Positions 1 through 6,859 of a DNA stretch of 64,000 nucleotides are shown in pieces. This DNA comes from Sphingobium sp. AP50 (lineage in GTDB: Bacteria > Pseudomonadota > Alphaproteobacteria > Sphingomonadales > Sphingomonadaceae), in NCBI RefSeq assembly GCF_900109095.1, contig NZ_FNYZ01000006.1, forward strand, positions 1 to 64,000, written 5' to 3'. Under the pieces are notes generated by a model. It was not told where the DNA came from, searched no databases, and saw nothing but the letters and a program-made list of their open reading frames with translations. Numbering within the stretch: position 1 is the stretch's first letter; each line of letters opens with the position of its first letter. Position numbers and translations under genes: made by a program.

Positions 1-255
1 CCGCTCCACCACCAGTTGCCCGATCTTGGCGTGCAACTTCTCTACCTCGCTCTCGCTGGCAGCCTTGACCGCATCGCCGGCTCCGGAGAACGTGCTTGCC
101 ATCCCGTCAATGGCCTGCCGCTTCCACGCCGCGATCATCATGTGGTGGACGCCATGCTTGGCTGCCAACTCCGCCAGCGTCAGGTCACCCCGGATCGCTT
201 CCAGCGCCACCTTGGCTTTGAAATCGGCGCTATAGCGCTTTCTCGTCGTCTTCAT
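1..255 (-). CDS. IS3-family transposase OrfA, partial
   Basis: Eighty-five codons run open from an ATG at 255 to the window edge. The protein begins MKTTRKRYSADFKAKVALEA, the typical start of the HTH_Tnp_1 (IS3 OrfA) family. A helix-turn-helix follows at about residues 20-50 (LTLAELAAKHGVHHMMIAAW), and then the start of the leucine-zipper region (about residues 66-85). OrfA binds the IS ends and is normally joined to the OrfB integrase by a -1 frameshift; that site and OrfB are beyond the window. The ATG has only a weak purine run (ACGGGA) in front of it. Family assignment is firm; the IS subgroup is not resolved. Confidence 0.85.
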   Translation of the reverse strand, partial: MKTTRKRYSADFKAKVALEAIRGDLTLAELAAKHGVHHMMIAAWKRQAIDGMASTFSGAGDAVKAASESEVEKLHAKIGQLVVER

Positions 256-320
256 TCCCGTACCAATCCATCAGGTCGGGATTAACTTAGCATCCTGTCC
301 AGAAAAGCGGGACCACCTCA
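1..320 (-). mobile_element. IS3-family insertion sequence, left part beyond window
   Basis: The end of an insertion sequence read on the minus strand. Its terminus begins TGAGGTGGTCCCGC at about position 320 and is followed about 65 bases later by the start of an IS3-type OrfA. The TGA-beginning terminus and OrfA near the end are known IS3-family traits. The other end, OrfB and the far inverted repeat lie outside the window, so the copy cannot be judged complete. The outermost ten bases (gaccacctca on the plus strand) are repeated directly at 321-330, so the exact boundary is ambiguous. Confidence 0.75.
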
Positions 321-321
321 G

Positions 322-759
322 ACCACCTCAATGGTGCGGCTGAAGGCGGAGGCCGATTGCCTACAGGTCCGCATGGATAAGCTGTATGTTGACCACCTCG
401 AGGGGAGGATTCCTGTGGCCATGTACGACCGGCTAGCCTCTGAATGGCGGGACGAGCGTATGCAGAGCTTGGAGCGGCTGGAAGGATTTCGCGAGGTTGA
501 TGATGCCTTGATAGGCGATGGCATCGAACTGCTGGATTTGGCTCGAAAGGCCCATAGAACCTTCGTTTTGCAGTCTCCAAGTGACAAAATCAACGTTCTG
601 AAACTGCTACTTTCGAACTGTACATGGGCCAACGGCGAACTCACCGTCGAGTTCCGTGAACCTTTTGCAATGCTTGAGAAAATTTCCCCTGGAGCATCGG
701 CTTTCAGCGCCCCCACCGGGGGCTCTGAAGCTGGTTGTCCAAATTGGCTCCCCGAGTAG
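322..759 (+). pseudogene. Large serine recombinase, C-terminal remnant
   Basis: Open reading frame encoding only the C-terminal ~145 residues of a large serine recombinase. It has the coiled-coil part (VRLKAEADCLQVRMDKLYVD) and the typical tail (LLSNCTWANGELTVEFREPF). The N-terminal resolvase domain with the catalytic serine is missing because the IS3-family element ends at the 5' side, so the product should be inactive. The stop codon (757-759) and the last codons lie inside the 3' end of tRNA-Asn, so the gene sits exactly at the junction with a tRNA. This is what remains of the integration module of an island or phage. The remnant might use the ATG at 331, but no good ribosome site precedes it. 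Confidence 0.75.
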
Positions 760-819
760 GATTCGAACCTACGGCCATTCGATTAACAGTCGAATGCTCT
801 ACCGCTGAGCTATCGGGGA
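745..819 (-). tRNA. tRNA-Asn (GTT)
   Basis: Read on the minus strand, a complete cloverleaf is visible: 7-bp acceptor stem TCCCCGA/TCGGGGA, D arm with AGCTCAGC, anticodon loop CTGTTAA giving GTT, T arm GGTTCGAATCC, and an encoded CCA end (745-747). It is 75 nt long. Its 3' end overlaps the stop codon region of the recombinase remnant on the other strand, which fits use of the tRNA 3' end as an attachment site. Confidence 0.95.
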
Positions 820-896
820 GCGACCCGGCTTCCGCTGGGCAGGCCGCGCCTATAGCAGCGCTTTTCCGAAGATGGCAAGCGCCAATTGATGGAAAT

Positions 897-1673
897 TTAT
901 GCGATGAACTGTTCGGCAGCGATGCGGTCGTCCAGCGTGTGTTCGGGATCGAACAACAGGGTCAGCGGGGTCGCGCGGTCGATGCCGACATCCACCTGCG
1001 CTACGTCGCGCACTTCGCGTTGGTCAGCTACGGCGCTGACCGGACGCTTGACCGGATCAAGCACGGTGAAGCGGATGGCGGTATTTTCAGGCAGGATCGC
1101 GCCGCGCCAGCGGCGCGGGCGGAAAGGACTGATCGGCGTCAGGGCGACCAGCGCTGATCCCAATGGCAGGATCGGCCCATGAGCGGACAAATTATAGGCG
1201 GTCGATCCGGCCGGAGTGGCGACCAGCACGCCGTCGCACACCAGTTCGGGCAGCACCGGGCGACCATTGACCTGTACTTCCAGCTTGGCGGTCTGGCGGG
1301 TTTCGCGCAGCAGCGACACTTCGTTGATCGCGGGGATGGAGAATCGCTCGCCGTCGACCGTGTCGACCGTCATGCGCAGCGGATTGACCTTGAAGCTCTT
1401 GGCCTTTTCCAGCCGTTGCTCCAGCCGCTCCAGCCGCCATTCGTTCATCAGGAAGCCGACGGTGCCCAGGTTCATGCCGAACACGGGAACGATCCGTCGT
1501 CCCTCCAGCATGGAGTGGAGCGTCTGAAGCATGAAGCCGTCGCCGCCCAGCGCTATGATCATGTCCGCCTGATCGACGGGCACGAAATCATAGGAGGCGC
1601 GCAGCCGCTCTTCCGCCGCCCGTGCGGCTTGGGTGGGGGACGCGACCAAGGCGCGCCGGGGTTCGTCATTCAT
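897..1673 (-). CDS. nadK: NAD kinase
   Basis: 258-residue NAD kinase, which phosphorylates NAD to NADP in the cytoplasm. The family hallmark GGDG is at about residues 43-46 (IALGGDGFML), followed by the NE motif (AINEVSL) and the conserved GSTAYNLSAHGPI segment that shapes the NAD site. The length fits the short alphaproteobacterial form. The ATG at 1673 overlaps the stop codon of moaA upstream (ATGA), so the two are translationally coupled. NADPH supply and molybdopterin synthesis are not linked in an obvious way; the pairing may just be a shared transcript. Confidence 0.95.
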   Translation of the reverse strand: MNDEPRRALVASPTQAARAAEERLRASYDFVPVDQADMIIALGGDGFMLQTLHSMLEGRRIVPVFGMNLGTVGFLMNEWRLERLEQRLEKAKSFKVNPLRMTVDTVDGERFSIPAINEVSLLRETRQTAKLEVQVNGRPVLPELVCDGVLVATPAGSTAYNLSAHGPILPLGSALVALTPISPFRPRRWRGAILPENTAIRFTVLDPVKRPVSAVADQREVRDVAQVDVGIDRATPLTLLFDPEHTLDDRIAAEQFIA

Positions 1674-2680
1674 CCGCCGGTGACACTCATATGACGATGG
1701 GTGGCAGCGCGGGCGCCCGCGCCGATGCGGAAATCATGGGCGGCGGGTTTCAGGCGCAGCGCTCGATCGATCAACGGTTGAACAGCGGCCAGGCCGCCAT
1801 TGCGCAGCGCTTCCTTGAAATCGACATGATCCTCATGGCCCAGGCACATGAAGATCTTGCCCTCGCAGGTCATGCGGATGCGGTTGCAATCGGCGCAGAA
1901 ATTGCGGGTGAGCGGCGTAATCAGACCCAGTTTAGCGGCCATGCCTTCCACCGCGAAATAGCGGGAAGGGCCGCCGGTGCGATAGTCGATCGGCGCCAGG
2001 GCATGGTGGGCGCCGATCTGGGCGGCGACGTCCGTCAGCGGCAGATAATGGTCGGTGCGATCCTCGCCGGTTTCGCCCAGTGGCATGGTTTCGATCAGGG
2101 TGAGGTCGAAACCCTGATCATTGCACCAGTGCAGCATGGGGATGATTTCATCCTCGTTCACACCTTTGAGCGCTACCATGTTGATCTTGACCGCGAGGCC
2201 TGCCTTTTGTGCGGCGTCGAGGCCACGGAGCACCTGATCGATCTGGCCGCCTCGAGTGATGTGCGCAAAGCGATCGGCATCGCGGCTGTCCAGGCTGACA
2301 TTGATCCGGCGGACTCCGGCATCGACCAGCATCTCGGCATGCTCGGTCAGGCGTGTGCCGTTGGTGGTGAGCGTGAGTTCGCGCAGCCCGTTGCCCAGAT
2401 GGCGACCGATCCGGTGAACCAGATCGCCGATATCACGTCGGACAAGCGGCTCGCCGCCGGTCAGGCGGATTTTGTCGATACCCCGTGCAATGAAGAGATC
2501 GGCTAGCAACGCGATCTCTTCCAGCGTCAGAACCTGATTCTTCGGCAGGAACTGCATCCGCTCGGCCATGCAATAGCGGCAACGCAGATCGCATCGGTCG
2601 GTGACCGATATGCGCAGATAGCTGATCCGGCGGCCCAGGCCGTCAGTCATCAGCATATGCTCAGGATCGGCCATGACCAT
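1670..2680 (-). CDS. moaA: GTP 3',8-cyclase MoaA (molybdopterin biosynthesis)
   Basis: 336-residue radical SAM enzyme that starts molybdenum cofactor synthesis by converting GTP to 3',8-cyclo-7,8-dihydro-GTP. The SAM-cluster motif is at residues 30-37 (CDLRCRYC). The second 4Fe-4S cluster motif lies near the C terminus (NFCADCNRIRMTC). The protein ends in the double glycine (TGG) needed for activity in MoaA. Two in-frame ATGs lie at 2680 and 2674; neither has a clear ribosome site, so the start may be six bases later. It overlaps nadK by four bases. A MocA-like molybdenum cofactor nucleotidyltransferase candidate is encoded at 30.3-30.9 kb. Confidence 0.95.
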   Translation of the reverse strand: MVMADPEHMLMTDGLGRRISYLRISVTDRCDLRCRYCMAERMQFLPKNQVLTLEEIALLADLFIARGIDKIRLTGGEPLVRRDIGDLVHRIGRHLGNGLRELTLTTNGTRLTEHAEMLVDAGVRRINVSLDSRDADRFAHITRGGQIDQVLRGLDAAQKAGLAVKINMVALKGVNEDEIIPMLHWCNDQGFDLTLIETMPLGETGEDRTDHYLPLTDVAAQIGAHHALAPIDYRTGGPSRYFAVEGMAAKLGLITPLTRNFCADCNRIRMTCEGKIFMCLGHEDHVDFKEALRNGGLAAVQPLIDRALRLKPAAHDFRIGAGARAATHRHMSVTGG

Positions 2681-2799
2681 GACGCTTAGCTAGGCGATGG
2701 ACATGGCCTGTGCAAGCGCCCCCGTTGCAGCGAAGGCAAGAGGTCGGTAACGCCTTGTTGTTAAGGCGATGCAATGCGCCGCGCCGGGGAACGAAATTT

Positions 2800-4812
2800 G
2801 TGAGTGGGGATCAGAGCACCGATGGGCAGCGGAGCCTGTTCATCCTGTCGCCGGGGGACCGGGACGGGCTGCGTCAGGCTGCGCAGCGCGTGGGCTGGCG
2901 GGCCATCGGTGCGCGGCGCGCCAAGGATGCGCCGCAACGCTATCTGAACAGCGAGGCGCAGGTGGCGCTGGTGGATCTGCGCAAAGGCGGTGCGGCGGAA
3001 TTGCTGGCGCCTTTGGTGCCGGCAATGGAGGCGGGTGGTGGCGCCTTGCTGGTGCTGATCGATCCGCAGGATGAAGCGCATATCCCCACGTTGATGACGG
3101 CGGGGGCAACCCATTATCTGGTCGCGCCGGTTAGTGACGCACGGCTGGGTGCGGCGCTGGCCTCCGCCTATCGACTGGTGGAGCGATTGGGCGGCGGCGC
3201 CCAGCATAGCCAGCGGGCGCAGCGCATCCGGCGCGGTGACGCGCTTTATTGGGATCTTGCGCGCGGTCATCGCCTGTTGCGGTTGAGTGACAATCTGGCG
3301 CGGCATCTGGGGCTTGCGAATGTCCAGGTTGCGCCATCGACGCTGCTGCGGCGTTTGCCCCGGTCCGAGCGGCGCAGCATATTGACCGCATTGAAGGCGA
3401 TGCGCAGCACCGGGCATCCTGCCGCGCTGGCGCATAGTGTGCCGGGACGACCGGGCCAGCGACTCGTCCACCATTTGCGCGCGGGGACAGGGGCCATCGC
3501 CGCTGATGTGGAATGGCTGTCCGATGGGCATGAGCAGGAAGGCGCGAACCGGGATTATCTGACCGGCCTGCGATCGCGGCAGGCGGCGCTCGAATGGCTG
3601 GATCGGCGGGTGGGATTGCCGACTACGATCCTGCTGCTGTCGATCAGCCAGTTCGACCGGATGAATGCGGCCTATGGGCAGGTTGTGGGCGACGCGCTGC
3701 TGGGCCGGATCGCCCGGCGGATCGAGCGGATGGTCGACGATGTCGCGCCCGGCGCCATGGTCGCCCGCATCGCCGGGACGGAGTTTCTGATCGGCCTGAC
3801 TGGCGAGACGGCGGGCAGCGACCGGGCGACCTTTCTGGCGCGACAATTGATCGGCGCGGTGGGGCAACCGTTCAGCGCCGGCGACCATCTGATTCGCCTG
3901 ACCGCCCGTTGCGGCATTGCGCAGGCACGCACCGAGGATGACGCTACCCAATTGCTGCGGCGGGCCGGGACGGCTTTGTCCGATGCACGACAAGGTGGCG
4001 GGGAGGGCATCCGCATCCTTTCCGCCGAGCGACAGAGTCGGCAGGTCGATGGCGACCGGCTGGAAACCGACCTGCGCCTCGCGCTGGATCGGGGCGAGAT
4101 CGGCATCGTGTTCCAGCCGCAATATCCGGTCGATAGCGACAAGATCAGCGGTGTCGAGGCGCTCGCCCGGTGGAATCACCCCCATTATGGGCCGCTGGGC
4201 GCGGGTATCTTGTTCGCTACGGCGGAACGGTCCGACTATATGTTGCCGCTGTCGGCGCATATTCAGGCGGAGGCCTTGCGACAGGCAGCTGCCTGGCCGG
4301 GTGCCTTGTCGGACCTGCGCCTGTCGATCAACGTTACAGCGGCGGACATTGCCCAGCCCGGTTTCATGGGCAATTTGCTGGGGCTGGTCGACGGCAGCGG
4401 CTTTCCCCGGTCACGCCTGACGGTGGAGATTACCGAGAGCGGGCTGATCGAAGATGTCGGCGCGGCCGGTGCGCTGTTGACGGCGCTGCGGGCCGAGGGG
4501 CTGGCGGTAGCGATCGACGATTTCGGCACGGGCTATTCCAGTCTCGCTTATCTGAAAAGCCTGCCGCTCGACTATCTCAAGATCGATAGCGGGCTGGCGC
4601 AGGATATTGCCGGAACGGCGCGGGACCGGATCATCGTGCGCGGCGTCATTCACATGGCCAAGTCGCTGGGCCTGAAGGTGATTGCCGAAGGCGTCGAGAC
4701 GGAAGAGCAACTCGACCTGCTGGCGCGGGAAGGGTGCGATTATTATCAGGGCTTCCTGCGATCGGCAGGGGTCGCTTCCGCCGACCTGATCAATCTGGTG
4801 CTGCGGGGTTAG
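2800..4812 (+). CDS. EAL-domain c-di-GMP phosphodiesterase with degenerate GGDEF
   Basis: About 670 residues. The first ~130 resemble a degenerate receiver domain (VALVDLRKG near the usual phospho-acceptor, AGATHYLVAPV near the usual end) but lack the acidic pair. The GGDEF domain (about residues 249-405) has AGTEF at 325-329 in place of GGDEF, so diguanylate cyclase activity is unlikely. The EAL domain looks intact: EAL at 453-455, DDFGTGYSS from 573 and EGVET at 630-634. It should therefore hydrolyse c-di-GMP, possibly with GTP control through the GGDEF part. No membrane segment is seen. GTG at 2800 is chosen because GGGGA lies about nine bases upstream; the reading frame is open further 5'. 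The minus-strand MAPEG gene overlaps its end by four bases. Confidence 0.88.
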   Translation: MSGDQSTDGQRSLFILSPGDRDGLRQAAQRVGWRAIGARRAKDAPQRYLNSEAQVALVDLRKGGAAELLAPLVPAMEAGGGALLVLIDPQDEAHIPTLMTAGATHYLVAPVSDARLGAALASAYRLVERLGGGAQHSQRAQRIRRGDALYWDLARGHRLLRLSDNLARHLGLANVQVAPSTLLRRLPRSERRSILTALKAMRSTGHPAALAHSVPGRPGQRLVHHLRAGTGAIAADVEWLSDGHEQEGANRDYLTGLRSRQAALEWLDRRVGLPTTILLLSISQFDRMNAAYGQVVGDALLGRIARRIERMVDDVAPGAMVARIAGTEFLIGLTGETAGSDRATFLARQLIGAVGQPFSAGDHLIRLTARCGIAQARTEDDATQLLRRAGTALSDARQGGGEGIRILSAERQSRQVDGDRLETDLRLALDRGEIGIVFQPQYPVDSDKISGVEALARWNHPHYGPLGAGILFATAERSDYMLPLSAHIQAEALRQAAAWPGALSDLRLSINVTAADIAQPGFMGNLLGLVDGSGFPRSRLTVEITESGLIEDVGAAGALLTALRAEGLAVAIDDFGTGYSSLAYLKSLPLDYLKIDSGLAQDIAGTARDRIIVRGVIHMAKSLGLKVIAEGVETEEQLDLLAREGCDYYQGFLRSAGVASADLINLVLRG

Positions 4813-5210
4813 AAACCCAGCAGCGGCCAGAGCGCGATCAACAGACCGACGAGGCTGGCCATGAACATGATCGTGCGGACGACGGGCACGCCAGCGGCAT
4901 AGAGCGGCAGATAGACGATCCGCGCGCCGAGCCAGATCCAGCCGCCGAGCGCCGTCCATTCGCTCGTCTTGCCGGCCAGCACCACGCCGATCAGCGCGAC
5001 GATCGCGATGGGCAGGGTTTCCTTATAATTGGCTTCCGCACGCGAGAGGCGACCCGCTATGGGGTTCAGCGGCGGCAAATGCGCGTCGCGCGCGCCCATA
5101 TTCCATTTCGCGCCATATTGCTTGGTCTTCACATGGGCGGCGGCAAAGATATGGACGAGGAGCAGGATCATGCCCCAGGCTAGGATTTTGATTTCGACGG
5201 GCATGATCAT
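4809..5210 (-). CDS. MAPEG family membrane protein
   Basis: 133-residue integral membrane protein with about four hydrophobic segments: N-terminal (ILAWGMILLLVHIFAAAHV), two central (IAIVALIGVVLAG; WIWLGARIVYLPLYAAGV) and C-terminal (MFMASLVGLLIALWPLL). The pattern PLNPIAGRLSRAEANYKET followed by the ARIVYLPLYAAGVP helix is typical of bacterial MAPEG proteins, relatives of eukaryotic microsomal glutathione transferases. A substrate cannot be assigned. The stop overlaps the end of the convergent EAL gene by four bases. An alternative start is the ATG two codons downstream. Confidence 0.85.
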   Translation of the reverse strand: MIMPVEIKILAWGMILLLVHIFAAAHVKTKQYGAKWNMGARDAHLPPLNPIAGRLSRAEANYKETLPIAIVALIGVVLAGKTSEWTALGGWIWLGARIVYLPLYAAGVPVVRTIMFMASLVGLLIALWPLLGF

Positions 5211-5265
5211 GTTCTCCCCTTTGACGGACTGATTAGCAAATCCGCATGGGATAGGACAGGGCTGC

Positions 5266-6042
5266 CTATAGGGTGAAGCCGACCCGCGCTATCAGGCTGG
5301 CACCGGCATGGGTGTTATCGGCCGCATCGATATCCGTGTCGGCGTAGCGCAGCCCAGCGGACCAGCGCCCGCGATACCAGTCGATCGCGACGCCATGGTC
5401 CCAATAGCTGCCGCCTGGACGCAGGCGCGCAGCCTGAACGGGATCGCTTACGTCGCCCGACGAATGACCGACATGGGCGGACAGGGTGAAGGGCGTGGCC
5501 GGTATGGCAAAGGCGCCGCTGGCCGAGAGATAGAGATTATCGCCGCCGATTGCGGACTGGCGCGGGGCATAGCGGGCGCCAAGATCGACATTGGCCGGGC
5601 CGAGGGCAAAACCGGCGATGGCGCCGACCTCTCCATAGCCCTGTCCGGCAGCGCCGGGGAACAGATGGTAGCGGCCCTCTGCGGTCAGGCGCCAGCCGCC
5701 CAGTTGCTTCGCATAGGTGGCGCCAAGGTCCAGCACGGCGTCTGCGCCGCCATGCCGATCGCTGCCCCAAAGCGTCGTGGCGGTGCCGTCAAGACTGAGG
5801 CCTTCCGTAAGGGGCACGGACAGACTGCCGCGCAGGACGGGATCGCCATCGCTCCAGCTAAGGCCACGGCGGCGTTCGTCGCTGGCGGCTTCGAGCGTGA
5901 CGGTCGTGCCGGCGGCATATTGGGCGGTGGCCGGAACGGCATGGCCAGCGAGCAGCAATGCTCCCAGCCATGCCACGCGGCAGAGACGATCAGTTGGATG
6001 CAAGATTACGTACCGAGTCCAGTTCAGCGAGAAGGGGCGCAC
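5266..6042 (-). CDS. TorF-like putative outer-membrane porin
   Basis: About 258 residues with a hydrophobic export signal ending at about residue 40 (GALLLAGHAVPATAQ). Alternating beta strands rich in glycine and aromatic residues follow, ending in an aromatic-hydrophobic strand (SLIARVGFTL). The body (YAAGTTVTLEAASDERRRGLS and GYAEV/ANVDLG-like repeats) fits the TorF/Gcw_chp family of small outer-membrane barrels common in proteobacteria. The substrate is unknown. The start is uncertain: the GTG at 6042 overlaps the end of the upstream minus-strand gene by 53 bases, and a TTG near 6003 would shorten the signal peptide to a more usual length. Confidence 0.75.
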   Translation of the reverse strand: MRPFSLNWTRYVILHPTDRLCRVAWLGALLLAGHAVPATAQYAAGTTVTLEAASDERRRGLSWSDGDPVLRGSLSVPLTEGLSLDGTATTLWGSDRHGGADAVLDLGATYAKQLGGWRLTAEGRYHLFPGAAGQGYGEVGAIAGFALGPANVDLGARYAPRQSAIGGDNLYLSASGAFAIPATPFTLSAHVGHSSGDVSDPVQAARLRPGGSYWDHGVAIDWYRGRWSAGLRYADTDIDAADNTHAGASLIARVGFTL

Positions 6043-6397
6043 GATCGGCCTGTGCCACCGCGACCAGATGCGCTTCTATCTTTTTCTGATGCTGGGCAAG
6101 GTTGCGGGCGCCCGAATTGCGGCCGGGCGTGCAGGCACCGGCTTCGCTGCCCGAAAAACGCTTGTCGGTGGCGATGGTGCGAGCGAGCGCCGGACCATGG
6201 TCCAGCTTGCGGTCGACGACGACGGTCGCGGTCCACTGGCAACGCTGGCCATCCATGCGGTTGGGCGTCTTGGCGCCGATCGTCTTTGTGCGCATTTCGG
6301 CGCGGGCGGTGTAGGTGGCGCCGAGTTGCTGGCCGTGATGCTCGACAGTGACGCTGTGGGTCGCGGCGGCCGCCGCGAGGGCGATGATCAAACTCAT
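5990..6397 (-). CDS. Small secreted protein of unknown function
   Basis: 135 residues from the ATG at 6397, chosen because AGGAG sits seven bases upstream (an in-frame ATG at 6403 is too close to it). An N-terminal hydrophobic stretch (MSLIIALAAAAATHS) suggests export. The body has two cysteines (RCQWTATVVVD and AGACTPGR) that could form a disulphide in the periplasm, and a basic-to-neutral C terminus. I do not recognise the family. It lies directly upstream of the porin gene on the same strand and overlaps it, so the two may be co-transcribed. Confidence 0.6.
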   Translation of the reverse strand: MSLIIALAAAAATHSVTVEHHGQQLGATYTARAEMRTKTIGAKTPNRMDGQRCQWTATVVVDRKLDHGPALARTIATDKRFSGSEAGACTPGRNSGARNLAQHQKKIEAHLVAVAQADRAPLLAELDSVRNLASN

Positions 6398-6859
6398 TTG
6401 CATTCTCCTGCTTGTGACGCCGGACTTTGCTGCCCGGTCGTCTTCGCTGGATTTAGGTTTCCACTGTTGCTGCTTGTTTGCTGGTTGATGAGGAATGGCG
6501 ACATGGAGGTCGGGTGGTAGGGTCACGCCAGCGCGTCTACGGCGAAGTTCACACCGTCGCTGGAGGCCAGTTTTCTGGATTTTTCGGGCATGATGCGCCT
6601 GTGACGCGTCAGCAAAGTTCCTGTGGCGAAACAGGGACGCGCTGATGGCGCACCGTCGGGTCATCCTGACGCGCCGCCCACGCGCCTTGCAGGTCATGGT
6701 CCGGTCACGGATTGGACGTGCTGGGCGGGCGAATGAGGGGCGGCGGAGCGGGGGCATCCAACAGGATAGATCAGACAAAGACGGAATAGGACAGCGGAAG
6801 TTCGCTGCGCTCGCTACCCACCCCTGACCCCTCCCGTAAAGGGAGGGGATAATGTGGCG
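6398..6859. other. Intergenic stretch with one hairpin, no gene seen
   Basis: About 460 bases between the small secreted protein and mfd, both on the minus strand. No reading frame with coding character was found on either strand. Near its right end, 6828-6848 forms cccctccc-gtaaa-gggagggg, a palindrome of the same type as those beside mfd's start (10347) and after the GH27 gene (23840). It lies just beyond the mfd stop and may act as its terminator. Confidence 0.6.
6828..6848. terminator. C/G-rich hairpin downstream of mfd
   Basis: Eight-base perfect stem cccctccc/gggagggg with a five-base loop, 11 bases past the mfd stop codon. There is no clear T tract, so it may be a REP-like repeat that serves as a transcript end rather than a classical rho-independent terminator. 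Confidence 0.45.

Noticed and set aside
735..1157. Plus-strand ORF of 140 codons over tRNA-Asn and nadK
   Set aside because: Its start is translated tRNA (the familiar RVGFEPT tail) and the rest lies antisense to nadK.
6404..6778. In-frame upstream extension of the small secreted protein
   Set aside because: The extension has no coding character and the ribosome site AGGAG lies before the ATG at 6397.
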